Shown piece after piece: positions 53,386 to 61,849 of a stretch of DNA of 64,000 nt. A program made the translations under genes and the position numbers. Origin of the DNA: Paraburkholderia sp. CNPSo 3272 (GTDB lineage Bacteria > Pseudomonadota > Gammaproteobacteria > Burkholderiales > Burkholderiaceae); contig NZ_JAMBPQ010000019.1 in the NCBI RefSeq assembly GCF_024206495.1, positions 62,001 to 126,000 on the forward strand, given 5' to 3'. Below the pieces are notes generated by a model. That model worked only from the letters and a program-made list of their open reading frames with translations, had not been told where the DNA came from and made no database searches. How positions within the stretch are numbered: position 1 is the first letter of the stretch; each line of letters starts with the position of its first letter.

Positions 53386-54164
53386 CGGACGGACGTATCC
53401 AGAACGCGGCTGCAGCGCTGCGAGAAGCGCGCCAAACGCGTACGACGATCCCGCGCATTTCGGAAATCTATGGCATTGAAGGCGTTGACGCCGCGTATGC
53501 CGTCGCGGAGGTCAACACCCGCGACGCCGTCGCGCGTGGTCGGCACATCGTCGGCAAGAAGATTGGCCTTACGTCGAAAGCCGTGCAGCAACAACTCGGG
53601 GTCGACCAGCCGGACTTCGGTGTGCTCTTCGATGATATGGAATATCTGACGGGAGACGGACTTCCGGGAAATCGCCTTATTCAGCCCAAGGCGGAAGCGG
53701 AGATCGCATTCGTGTTCGGTCGTGACCTGGACGACGAAGTCGTCACGTGGGGGAGATTCCTCCAGGGCATTGAATACGCGTTGCCGGCGATCGAAGTAGT
53801 CGACAGCGTCATTACGGACTGGCGGATAACGCTTGTCGACACGATTGCGGATAACGCATCGTGCGGATTGTACGTCCTCGGCGACACCCCACGTCGCATC
53901 ACTGAAGTCGACCTCGTTGGCAGCCAGATGGAATGCCGCCTGAACGGTAGTGTCGTTTCCACCGGGTCGGGCGCCGCCTGTCTTGGAAACCCTCTATATG
54001 CCGCGTGGTGGCTGGCGAAGACGCTCGCTGCTCGCGGCCAGCCTCTGCGTTCCGGCGACGTCGTCCTTTCGGGCGCACTTGGACCGATGGTCGCAGTATC
54101 GGGCGGCGCTCAGATCGACGTAGAAATTGGCGGCCTCGGAGCCGTTTCGTGTCGGATAGGTTAG
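53382..54164 (+). CDS. mhpD: 2-hydroxypenta-2,4-dienoate hydratase (2-keto-4-pentenoate hydratase)
   Basis: This 260-residue protein of the FAH-like hydratase/decarboxylase family adds water to the C5 dienoate released by the hydrolase, giving 4-hydroxy-2-oxovalerate. It has GKKIGLTSKAVQQQLGVDQP, a metal-binding PKAEAEIAFVFGRDL segment, and VVDSVITDWRI. The related 4-oxalocrotonate decarboxylase is similar, but the neighbouring hydrolase and aldolase favour a hydratase. It starts within the stop of the preceding gene (ATGA). Confidence 0.87.
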   Translation: MTDGRIQNAAAALREARQTRTTIPRISEIYGIEGVDAAYAVAEVNTRDAVARGRHIVGKKIGLTSKAVQQQLGVDQPDFGVLFDDMEYLTGDGLPGNRLIQPKAEAEIAFVFGRDLDDEVVTWGRFLQGIEYALPAIEVVDSVITDWRITLVDTIADNASCGLYVLGDTPRRITEVDLVGSQMECRLNGSVVSTGSGAACLGNPLYAAWWLAKTLAARGQPLRSGDVVLSGALGPMVAVSGGAQIDVEIGGLGAVSCRIG

Positions 54165-54200
54165 TCGTCGGTTGAAAAAGACAGATGGAGGAGAAGGAAA

Positions 54201-54278
54201 ATGAACAGGAAGCTGGTTGCACTCGATGGTGCGATGGCTCTTTCGAAAGGCGAGACAGCTGAGGAGTACGTATGCTGA
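54201..54278 (+). CDS. Possible 25-residue leader peptide before the CoA ligase
   Basis: An ATG at 54201 with an unusually strong GGAGGAGAAGG site opens a 25-codon frame starting MNRKLVALDGAMALSKG and stopping at 54276-54278, seven bases inside the CoA-ligase gene. The ligase has its own GAGGAG within this frame. It may be a coupling peptide or the remnant of a deleted gene; no family match is apparent. Confidence 0.4.
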   Translation: MNRKLVALDGAMALSKGETAEEYVC

Positions 54279-56125
54279 CCGGTGTGCATCATCAGTCGCC
54301 GCTGTTCCGCCCTGGTGCGCTTGCTGCGCCTCACATTATTCGTGAGGATCGTGCTGACGGGACCTTCGTGCTGCGCTCGGCAGACCTGCTGAAGCCGTAT
54401 CACCGCCGAGTCGGTGAGTGGCTCCTTGAGTGGGCATGGAAAACTCCAGACACGACGTTCGTTGCCGAGCGCGATGTTGACGGTCCGCGCAATACATGGC
54501 GTAGAGTGAGTTATGCAAGTGCGCTTGACACAGTGCGTCGACTTGGACAGGGCCTTCTCAATCTCAAGCTTCCGGAGGGAGGGGCCGTTGTCGCGCTGTC
54601 TGATAATAGTGTGAATCTGGCGCTTCTTTCGCTTGCAGCCATGCACGTGGGCGTGCCGATGGCGATCGTGTCGTCGGCATATTCGCGCGCGGCCAAAGAC
54701 CATTCAAAACTGCACGCCATGCTCGACCAGCTATCCCCTGCTGTTATCTATGCAGAGGACGGCCAGGTCTATGGTCGGGCCGTCGAAGGCTATCCAGGCC
54801 GTTGTCATGCTGTCTACACGCGAAATGCGCGACCGGGCTCGATTGCTTTCGCCGACCTGATGTCGGAGGTCGCGACCGATGCGGTAGAACAGGCGTTCAT
54901 GAAACTGACGCCGCAGACCCCGGCGCGCTTGCTTTTAACTTCAGGCTCAACCGGAAAGCCGAAGGTTGTCGTCACCACACACGACATGCTTTGTGCCAAC
55001 CAGCAGATGATTGCACAGTGCTGGCGCTTCGTTGACCATGCGCACCCGGTCGTACTCGACTGGTTGCCGTGGAGCCATACCTTCGGCGCTAACCACAACT
55101 TCAATCTGATTCTGCGCAACGGCGGGTCGCTCTATATCGATGACGGTCGCCCCGTCCCAGGCATGGTCGAGCGTACCGTCCAGAACCTGAAGGAAGTCAA
55201 GCCGACGCTCTTTTTCAATGTGCCGCGCGGATACGACGTGCTTTTGCCATTGCTTGAAAAGGATGCCGACGCGACCTCGGCGCTCTTCGAACGTCTGGAG
55301 ATGCTCTTCTTCGCTGCAGCCCCATTGCCGCAGAAGACGGCGGATCGTATGAAGGCGCTCGCATCGACAGTTCGTATCGAGCCGGTTTTTTTTACCACTG
55401 AGTGGGGTTCGACTGAGACGTCGCCCGTGATTACAAGCGCGCACTTTGCAACTTCCGACTCGCGCAACATCGGCGTACCGGTGCCGGGCGTCGAACTGAA
55501 GTTCGTTCCTTGTCAGGACAAGCTTGAGATGCGTGTTCGCGGCCCGTCCATATTCACCGAGTACCGCGATGACCCTGAGCGTACGGAAGCAGCGTTTGAT
55601 GAAGAGCGGTTTTACCGTATTGGCGATGCAGGACGCCTTGCAGATCAGCGCGATCCCAATCTCGGGGTGATCTTCGACGGCCGGGTCGCAGAGGACTTCA
55701 AACTCACTACGGGAACGTGGGTGTCGGTTGGCACGCTTCGCGTCCGGGTTGTATCTGCCCTAAACCCCTACGTTCAGGACGCCGTCATCACCGGGCACGA
55801 CCGCGACGAGGTAGGGCTGTTGCTTTTTCCCTCGGCGGCGTTACGGGTACTTGCAAACGACCACGCATCGGAAATGAGCGGCGACGAGCTCGCATCCTGT
55901 GAAGAGGTGCGTGCGGGTCTGACGCAGGCACTGACTGCTTTCGGTGTGGGTATGGGTTCCTCGCAGAGACCAACGCGTGCTCTTTTGCTCTCGACGCCAC
56001 CGTCTCTGGAACTCGGTGAAATAACGGACAAGGGCTACATCAATCAGCGCGCAGTGCTGACGCTCCGAGCCGACGAGGTTGAGCGCCTCTACTCGAGCCA
56101 CCACGGCGTCATCCGTGTGAGCTAA
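54272..56125 (+). CDS. Feruloyl-CoA-synthase-like acyl-CoA ligase
   Basis: This 617-residue ANL-superfamily enzyme should form an acyl-CoA from an aromatic or aliphatic acid via an adenylate. Core motifs are LLLTSGSTGKPKVVVTTHD, FTTEWGSTETSP, YRIGDAGRLADQ and GRVAEDFKLTTGTWVSVG, with the catalytic lysine in ITDKGYINQRA. Length and the GRVAEDFKL block fit feruloyl-CoA synthases. In this operon it could activate the acid released by the meta-cleavage hydrolase, or a side-chain acid substrate. Its codon use is less GC-rich at third positions than in the next two genes. Confidence 0.85.
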   Translation: MLTGVHHQSPLFRPGALAAPHIIREDRADGTFVLRSADLLKPYHRRVGEWLLEWAWKTPDTTFVAERDVDGPRNTWRRVSYASALDTVRRLGQGLLNLKLPEGGAVVALSDNSVNLALLSLAAMHVGVPMAIVSSAYSRAAKDHSKLHAMLDQLSPAVIYAEDGQVYGRAVEGYPGRCHAVYTRNARPGSIAFADLMSEVATDAVEQAFMKLTPQTPARLLLTSGSTGKPKVVVTTHDMLCANQQMIAQCWRFVDHAHPVVLDWLPWSHTFGANHNFNLILRNGGSLYIDDGRPVPGMVERTVQNLKEVKPTLFFNVPRGYDVLLPLLEKDADATSALFERLEMLFFAAAPLPQKTADRMKALASTVRIEPVFFTTEWGSTETSPVITSAHFATSDSRNIGVPVPGVELKFVPCQDKLEMRVRGPSIFTEYRDDPERTEAAFDEERFYRIGDAGRLADQRDPNLGVIFDGRVAEDFKLTTGTWVSVGTLRVRVVSALNPYVQDAVITGHDRDEVGLLLFPSAALRVLANDHASEMSGDELASCEEVRAGLTQALTAFGVGMGSSQRPTRALLLSTPPSLELGEITDKGYINQRAVLTLRADEVERLYSSHHGVIRVS

Positions 56126-56149
56126 CAGAATCCACATCAGGAGTCTTCC

Positions 56150-57088
56150 ATGAAACTTAAGGTGGCCATCATCGGCTCCGGCAACATCGGCACGGATCTG
56201 ATGATCAAGATCATGCGCAACAGCCAGCATCTGGAGATGGCGGCGATGGTCGGCATCGACCCGAACTCAGATGGCCTCGCGCGCGCTGCCCGGCTTGGCA
56301 TTGCCACCACCCATGAAGGCGCTGAAGGCCTCACGCGCCTGCCCGTGTTCAACGACATCGACTTCGTGTTCGACGCGACCTCCGCTGGCGCGCACGTGAA
56401 GAACGACGCGCTGCTGCGCGCGCTCAAGCCGTCGATCCGCGTGATCGACCTCACGCCCGCCGCAATCGGCCCGTACTGCGTGCCGGTCGTGAACCTCGAT
56501 GCGCACATCGACGCGCCAAACGTCAACATGGTCACGTGCGGCGGCCAGGCCACGATTCCGATGGTGGCCGCCGTGTCGCGCGTCGCGAAGGTCCACTACG
56601 CGGAGATCGTCGCGTCGATCAGCAGCAAGTCGGCGGGCCCCGGCACGCGCGCGAACATCGACGAGTTCACCGAAACCACGTCGAAGGCGATCGAAGTGGT
56701 CGGCGGCGCCGCGAAGGGCAAGGCCATTATCGTGCTGAACCCGGCCGAGCCGCCGGTCATGATGCGCGACACGGTTTATACGTTGTCCGAACTGGGTGAT
56801 CGCACGAAGGTCGAGTGGTCCATCGAAGAGATGGTCGCGAAGGTGCACGCCTATGTGCCGGGCTATCGCCTGAAGCAGAAAGTGCAGTTCGACGAGATTC
56901 CGGCGAGCGCGCCTTTGAATATTCCGGGCCTTGGCAAGTTCAGTGGCCTGAAGACCTCGGTGTTTCTCGAAGTGGAAGGCGCCGCGCATTATCTGCCCGC
57001 TTACGCAGGCAATCTCGACATCATGACGTCCGCCGCGCTCGCCACCGCCGAACGCATGGCGCAGACGCTTCTGAGCGTGGAGGGATAA
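56150..57088 (+). CDS. mhpF: Acetaldehyde dehydrogenase (acylating)
   Basis: This 312-residue enzyme converts acetaldehyde, NAD+ and CoA to acetyl-CoA and channels acetaldehyde from its partner aldolase. It has the NAD loop VAIIGSGNIGTDLMIKI at residues 5-21, the catalytic Cys in NMVTCGGQATIPMVAAV near 131 and STSKAIEVVGGA-like helix residues. The gene is markedly more G/C-biased at third positions than the ligase upstream, matching core genes of the window. It lies 4 bases before the aldolase. Confidence 0.94.
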   Translation: MKLKVAIIGSGNIGTDLMIKIMRNSQHLEMAAMVGIDPNSDGLARAARLGIATTHEGAEGLTRLPVFNDIDFVFDATSAGAHVKNDALLRALKPSIRVIDLTPAAIGPYCVPVVNLDAHIDAPNVNMVTCGGQATIPMVAAVSRVAKVHYAEIVASISSKSAGPGTRANIDEFTETTSKAIEVVGGAAKGKAIIVLNPAEPPVMMRDTVYTLSELGDRTKVEWSIEEMVAKVHAYVPGYRLKQKVQFDEIPASAPLNIPGLGKFSGLKTSVFLEVEGAAHYLPAYAGNLDIMTSAALATAERMAQTLLSVEG

Positions 57089-57092
57089 GACC

Positions 57093-58133
57093 ATGAGCAA
57101 GAAACTCTATATCTCCGACGTGACGCTGCGCGACGGCAGCCACGCCATTCGCCATCAGTATTCGATCCAGAACGTGCAGGACATCGCCCGCGCGCTGGAC
57201 CGCGCAAAGGTCGACAGCATCGAAGTCGCGCACGGCGACGGCCTGCAGGGTTCGAGCTTCAACTACGGCTTCGGCGCGCACAGCGACCTGGAGTGGATCG
57301 AGGCGGTGGCGGACGTGGTGACGCACGCGCAGATCGCGACGCTGCTCCTGCCCGGCATCGGCACGATTCACGACCTGAAGGCCGCGTACCACGCCGGCGC
57401 GCGCGTGGTGCGCATCGCCACGCACTGCACGGAAGCCGACATTTCGAAGCAGCACATTGAATACGCGCGCGAACTCGGCATGGACACCGTGGGCTTCCTG
57501 ATGATGAGCCACATGACCACGCCGGAGAACCTCGCCGTCGAAGCGAAGAAGATGGAAAGCTACGGCGCGACCTGCATTTACGTGGTCGATTCGGGGGGCG
57601 CGCTCACCATGAACGACGTGCGCGACCGCTTCCGTGCAGTGAAGGGCGTGCTCAAACCCGAAACGCAAACGGGCATGCACGCGCACCACAATCTCTCGCT
57701 GGGCGTGGCGAACTCGATCGTGGCGGTGGAGGAAGGCTGCGACCGCGTCGATGCCTCGCTCGCCGGGATGGGTGCGGGCGCGGGCAACGCACCGCTCGAA
57801 GTGTTCATCGGTGCGGCGGAACGCATGGGCTGGAACCACGGCACGGACCTCTACACGCTGATGGATGCCGCCGACGACATCGTGCGCCCGCTGCAGGACC
57901 GCCCGGTTCGCGTGGACCGCGAAACGCTCGCGCTCGGCTATGCGGGGGTGTATTCGAGCTTCCTGCGCCACTCGGAAGTGGCCGCGAAGAAGTACGACCT
58001 GAAGACGGTCGACATTCTCGTCGAACTGGGCAAGCGCCGGATGGTGGGCGGCCAGGAAGACATGATCGTCGACGTGGCGCTTGACCTTAAGTCTGCGCAG
58101 AGGACTCCAGCGTCTGGGAAAGTGGCTTCGTAA
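57093..58133 (+). CDS. mhpE: 4-hydroxy-2-oxovalerate aldolase
   Basis: This 346-residue DRE-TIM aldolase splits 4-hydroxy-2-oxovalerate into pyruvate and acetaldehyde. It has the metal and base motif VTLRDGSHAIRHQ at the N-terminus, GMHAHHNLSLG with the metal-binding His pair near residue 195, and the C-terminal dimer-interface helix used to bind the dehydrogenase. High third-position GC continues until about 58090; the last 15 codons and the following gene return to the operon's weaker bias. Confidence 0.94.
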   Translation: MSKKLYISDVTLRDGSHAIRHQYSIQNVQDIARALDRAKVDSIEVAHGDGLQGSSFNYGFGAHSDLEWIEAVADVVTHAQIATLLLPGIGTIHDLKAAYHAGARVVRIATHCTEADISKQHIEYARELGMDTVGFLMMSHMTTPENLAVEAKKMESYGATCIYVVDSGGALTMNDVRDRFRAVKGVLKPETQTGMHAHHNLSLGVANSIVAVEEGCDRVDASLAGMGAGAGNAPLEVFIGAAERMGWNHGTDLYTLMDAADDIVRPLQDRPVRVDRETLALGYAGVYSSFLRHSEVAAKKYDLKTVDILVELGKRRMVGGQEDMIVDVALDLKSAQRTPASGKVAS

Positions 58134-58144
58134 TTCAGGACGGG

Positions 58145-59149
58145 ATGATGACGACGTTTGTTGTGAAGTTTGAACCGTCGAACGTTGAGTTGCCCTGCGA
58201 GGGCGATTCAACGTTGCTTGATACCGCACTGACAGCGGGCTTCTTTCCGAAGCACAGCTGCCGACGGGGTGAATGTCGGGCGTGTGAGACGCGGATTCTG
58301 TCTGGTGAGGTGCGGTATGGAAGCGATGTTGCTCCCGACGGGCTAAAGCGTGATCATTGCCTTACGTGCCTGGCAATTCCTGTAACGGACGTCGTCCTCG
58401 ACAGCCCCGAAGTCTCGAGCGTTCCGGGACGTCGAATTGTCAAAGCGGGTGCACGCGTAACCGCGGTTGATCGCGTTAGTGAGGACGTAACGGTAGTTCG
58501 CGTTCAAATTCCGGTGAACACCGGATTTACCTTTGAGGCGGGACAGTACGTCGACGTTGTACTTCGCGATGGCACACGCCGAAGCTACTCAATGGCTAAC
58601 TCCCCTGCTGAAGAGGGGCAAATCGAATGGCATATCCGCGCCATGCCGGGTGGGCGATTCTCGCAGCACGTATATCAGAACCTGAAGCCGAAAGATCTTC
58701 TGCGCATTGAGGGGCCGTATGGATCCTTTGTCCTGAGCGACGCAGACGCGCCGCTGATATTTTTGGCGTCAGGAACTGGGTACGCACCGATTGCAGCGAT
58801 GATGCGAGAGCATCGCGACCGAATTGCGGCACGCGGCGCGACGTTCTACTGGGGAGCGCGTCGTGAGAAGGACCTTTACGCGATGGAGGAGGTTAATGCA
58901 TGGGCCAAATCTGCGTCAGGGCTGATGTTTGTCCCGGTCCTTTCAGATCCAGATGAAAACTGGGACGGTCGCACGGGATTCGTGCATGAGGCAGTGCAAA
59001 AGGACTATCCAGATCTTTCTCGCTTAGAGGTGTACGCCTGCGGAAATCCACTAATGATTGATGCGGCGCGGCACGCGTTCCGTACCGAATGCGGATTGCC
59101 GGAAGATCGCTTCCTGAGCGACTCCTTCGTAACAGCACCGGGAAAGTAG
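58145..59149 (+). CDS. NADH:ferredoxin reductase with plant-type [2Fe-2S] domain
   Basis: This 334-residue reductase joins an N-terminal plant-type ferredoxin domain (HSCRRGECRACETR...HCLTCLA, about residues 38-77) to FAD and NAD domains with RRSYSMANSP (RxYS flavin motif), LASGTGYAPIAAMM and YACGNPLMIDAA. It should feed NADH electrons to the Rieske ferredoxin and the dioxygenase, making a three-component system. It is the last intact gene of the operon. MM at the start leaves either of two ATG codons possible. Confidence 0.92.
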   Translation: MMTTFVVKFEPSNVELPCEGDSTLLDTALTAGFFPKHSCRRGECRACETRILSGEVRYGSDVAPDGLKRDHCLTCLAIPVTDVVLDSPEVSSVPGRRIVKAGARVTAVDRVSEDVTVVRVQIPVNTGFTFEAGQYVDVVLRDGTRRSYSMANSPAEEGQIEWHIRAMPGGRFSQHVYQNLKPKDLLRIEGPYGSFVLSDADAPLIFLASGTGYAPIAAMMREHRDRIAARGATFYWGARREKDLYAMEEVNAWAKSASGLMFVPVLSDPDENWDGRTGFVHEAVQKDYPDLSRLEVYACGNPLMIDAARHAFRTECGLPEDRFLSDSFVTAPGK

Positions 59150-59254
59150 TCAGTCTTGCCGATGATTTAAAAATAAAAACACGAGATTGAATGGAATGAA
59201 CGCGTCCCGCCCAGTGACCGGGCGGACTAAAGAAGAAGGACGGATCTTCACGGG

Positions 59255-59485
59255 CCAACGACATCGATGTGCCCCAGTGGGAAAATCCAGTTTCCGACGC
59301 AACCCATCCCTGCTTTTGGGGGCCTGCCGGCACCAGATGGGCAGTACTAATTCGCCGCTTGGCTGCCATGTGGAATACGACGCCGATCTGGACTTGCACG
59401 ATCCGTCGTGGCAACCACGTGCGATGCCGGCGGGCGCTGATAGTTCCCAGGCGTTCCTGTTGCAGTACCGTGGGCGCCGGGCGGC
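59255..59485 (+). pseudogene. Possible VOC-family (type I extradiol dioxygenase-like) C-terminal fragment
   Basis: IDVPQWENPVSDATHPCFWG in one frame and, after a frame change near 59350, SPLGCHVEYDADLDLHDPSW in another resemble the end of VOC-fold proteins, where an EYD-type residue binds the metal. No start is present. The call rests on short, weakly conserved segments. Confidence 0.35.
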
Positions 59486-59522
59486 CCGCCGCCGGCCGCC
59501 GGCGGACACTAAAGGCGCCGCG

Positions 59523-59795
59523 ATGCTGCTGTATCACTTCAACGAACTGCCCGACGGCGCATCGCGCGACTTTAACCTGCGCGGCACCGGCCGGGGCACG
59601 AAGTTCGATCGTTCGCAATGGCAATGCATTTGACACCTGGAAAATTGCCTGCCCGCACCACAACAGCCCGATGCGCTGGCAACTGCATGCATAGCTGGAT
59701 GCCGCAGGTGATCGTATCCTTTGCGCCGCACGTGGAACTCGGTTCGAGATCGACACAGGGCGGTGCGGTGAGGCCCTGCCTCGGACCGTAGTGTG
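59523..59795 (+). pseudogene. Rieske ferredoxin, frameshifted
   Basis: From the ATG at 59523 the frame reads MLLYHFNELPDGASRDFNLR. In another frame follows VRNGNAFDTWKIACPHHNSP, which has the first ligand pair CPHH. After a TAG the frame continues LDAAGDRILCAARGTRFEID. The second ligand pair should be C-x2-H but reads CAAR, so the iron ligand is lost as well as the frame. Confidence 0.75.
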
Positions 59796-59799
59796 ATGC

Positions 59800-60199
59800 C
59801 ATGTCCGGGACTACAGGCTCAACTCCCCAGGCTAACACTTCCCTCATTCGACGTACGCTTCCGTTAGGCGCATTGCACAGCAGGTCGGCCAACTCCAGAT
59901 GCGAATCGACTCGATCGACAAAGAATTCGCCTTGAAAAACTGGGCAGCGGTTACCGACGAGTTCACGCAGCCTCCCCGAAATAGTCAAAGCTGCTTTCCT
60001 GCATCGACGATTGCTCATTGTCTGGAGGCGCGCCTAAGATTTCTACGCCGCTACAGCCATTGCGCAATCGCTGCGGGATGGGCTGGTATCGGCAGCCGGG
60101 AGCGGCGCGTTGAGCGCCGGTGTCAAGGCTGTGTAGTACCTGCATTTAAATTAAATAACAACATGCGCCGCGCATCCGTGCGGCTTACATGGAGACAAG
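59800..60199. other. Stretch without a recognised gene
   Basis: A short frame beginning MRIDSIDKEFALKNW (about 59899) has no family match I can name. The remaining bases show no intact frame with coding character. The AT-rich tract at 60140-60170 just before the truncated SDR gene may hold a promoter. Confidence 0.4.
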
Positions 60200-60478
60200 A
60201 TGACAACGCTATTGAAAGACGACGTGGTGTTGATCACTGGCGGTGGCTCGGGTCTGGGCGCCGGCGTTGCCCGGCATTGCCTGGCTGAGGGCGCAAAGCT
60301 GGCGATCATGGACATTTCCGGGGCCAAGCTGGACAGCCTGCGCAGTGAACTCGGCGACGAGCCGTTGCTGTTCCAGGGCGACGCTACCTGTGTCACGACC
60401 GGCACCATCGTGGCCGCGGATCAAGGACTGATGAACCGCAATGTTCTAACCCCCGTGAAAGCAGGAACAAGCAAATGA
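60200..60478 (+). pseudogene. Short-chain dehydrogenase with an in-frame internal deletion
   Basis: The 92-codon frame has an intact SDR N-terminus (VLITGGGSGLGAGVARHCLA, then LAIMDISGAKLD). It jumps from LLFQGDAT straight to a tail TTGTIVAADQGLMNRN that resembles SDR C-termini. The NAG, Ser and YxxxK regions, about 180 residues, are absent, so it cannot be catalytic. A GGAGAC site precedes the ATG, and the stop overlaps the next dioxygenase gene (ATGA), so it may persist for translational coupling. Confidence 0.75.
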
Positions 60479-61839
60479 GCTCCGCATCCACCATTCGCAT
60501 GACCATGGGTCCGGCGGGCGTGAGCAAGCTGCTCGAGCGCGTCGCCGACGGTCTCCCCGAAGGCCTGCTGCCCGTCGAAGTCTTCAACGATGAAGCTGTC
60601 TTCCAGGCGGAGATGCAGCGTATTTTTGCGAAAGCCTGGGTCTTCGTTGCCCATGAATCCGAGATCCGGAACAAGGGTGACTACGTATTGCGCCGTATTG
60701 GCCTGGACCCTGTCATCGTGTCGCGTGACGACACTGGCCAGATCCGCGTGATGTCCAATCACTGTCGCCACCGGGGCGCCCAGGTCTGCCAGTCCGATCA
60801 CGGCAATACGACGCACTTCCGCTGCCCCTATCACGGCTGGACTTTCAGGAATGACGGCGACTGGGCCGGGGCGCCGCATTCCAGCGAGGCCTACGGTGGG
60901 CGCCTGAACGGGCGCGAATGGGGTCTGCTGCGCGCGCCGCGCGTCGACACCTATCAAGGCTTCATTTTTGCCAGCCTCAGCGAGGAGGGGCCGACGCTGA
61001 AAGAATTCCTGGGTGGCGCCGCATGGGTGCTGGACACGATTTGCGGCCTGCACCCGGGCGGTCTGCGGGTGATGGGCGTGCCGGAGCGTACGCAGGTTCG
61101 AGCGGATTGGAAATCCGGCGCGGAGAATTTTGCGGGCGATGCCTATCACATCGACACCCTGCATTTCGGCAATGAGCAGGCAAACTACGTCGAAGGACTG
61201 CGGCAGAACAATGACTTCGCCAACTCGCTCGTGCTCGACGGTGGCCATGCCTTCCTGTGCCACTCGTTTGTCGAAATGTTCGGGCCGTTCGGCGAATTTT
61301 CTGGCTATCCGCCACACATCAAGGAGCGTTTCGACCTGTCGAAACTCGATGAGGCGCAACGCGACCTCGCACGGGAGCGCGCGCCGTCGATCGGCAATAT
61401 TTTCCCGAACCTCGGCTTTATCCGCTTTCTTGCGACAGAGCCCGGTAAGCCGCCCGCGGTGTTCACGTCCTTCCGCCAGTGGCAGCCGTTGGGGCCAGGC
61501 GTGATGGAAATGTGGAACTGGCAGTTCACCTGGGACTTCATGAGCGACGAAGAGTCGATGCCTGGCTACACCGTAGGCCAATACAACTTCAGTTCCGCCG
61601 GCATCTTCGAACAGGACGATACCGTTGCCTGGGAAGGCGCGCGCAGCGTTGCGCAAAGCGTATGGAACCGTAACGCCCAGACCCGCCTTCACTACCAGCA
61701 GGGCTTCGGCGGCAATGTCGAGCGTCCGGCCGACCCGACATGGCGCGGCCCTGGTGTGCTGCGCAGGAAAGCGTACGGCGAGTTCGGGCAAATGAACTTT
61801 TATGCCCAGTGGCTCGAAATGATGCAAAAGCAGAAATAA
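60475..61839 (+). CDS. Second aromatic ring-hydroxylating dioxygenase, alpha subunit
   Basis: This 454-residue terminal oxygenase has Rieske ligands in CRHRGAQVCQ and CPYHGWTFR. The iron-site histidines lie in ENFAGDAYHIDTLHFG, and the Asp in FEQDDTVAWEG. It is only moderately like the alpha subunit at 49564, sharing the fold but differing in most surface segments, so it should act on another substrate. All catalytic residues are intact although its neighbours on both sides are broken. It could borrow the ferredoxin and reductase of the upstream operon. Confidence 0.92.
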   Translation: MSSASTIRMTMGPAGVSKLLERVADGLPEGLLPVEVFNDEAVFQAEMQRIFAKAWVFVAHESEIRNKGDYVLRRIGLDPVIVSRDDTGQIRVMSNHCRHRGAQVCQSDHGNTTHFRCPYHGWTFRNDGDWAGAPHSSEAYGGRLNGREWGLLRAPRVDTYQGFIFASLSEEGPTLKEFLGGAAWVLDTICGLHPGGLRVMGVPERTQVRADWKSGAENFAGDAYHIDTLHFGNEQANYVEGLRQNNDFANSLVLDGGHAFLCHSFVEMFGPFGEFSGYPPHIKERFDLSKLDEAQRDLARERAPSIGNIFPNLGFIRFLATEPGKPPAVFTSFRQWQPLGPGVMEMWNWQFTWDFMSDEESMPGYTVGQYNFSSAGIFEQDDTVAWEGARSVAQSVWNRNAQTRLHYQQGFGGNVERPADPTWRGPGVLRRKAYGEFGQMNFYAQWLEMMQKQK

Positions 61840-61849
61840 GGAATGTGTG

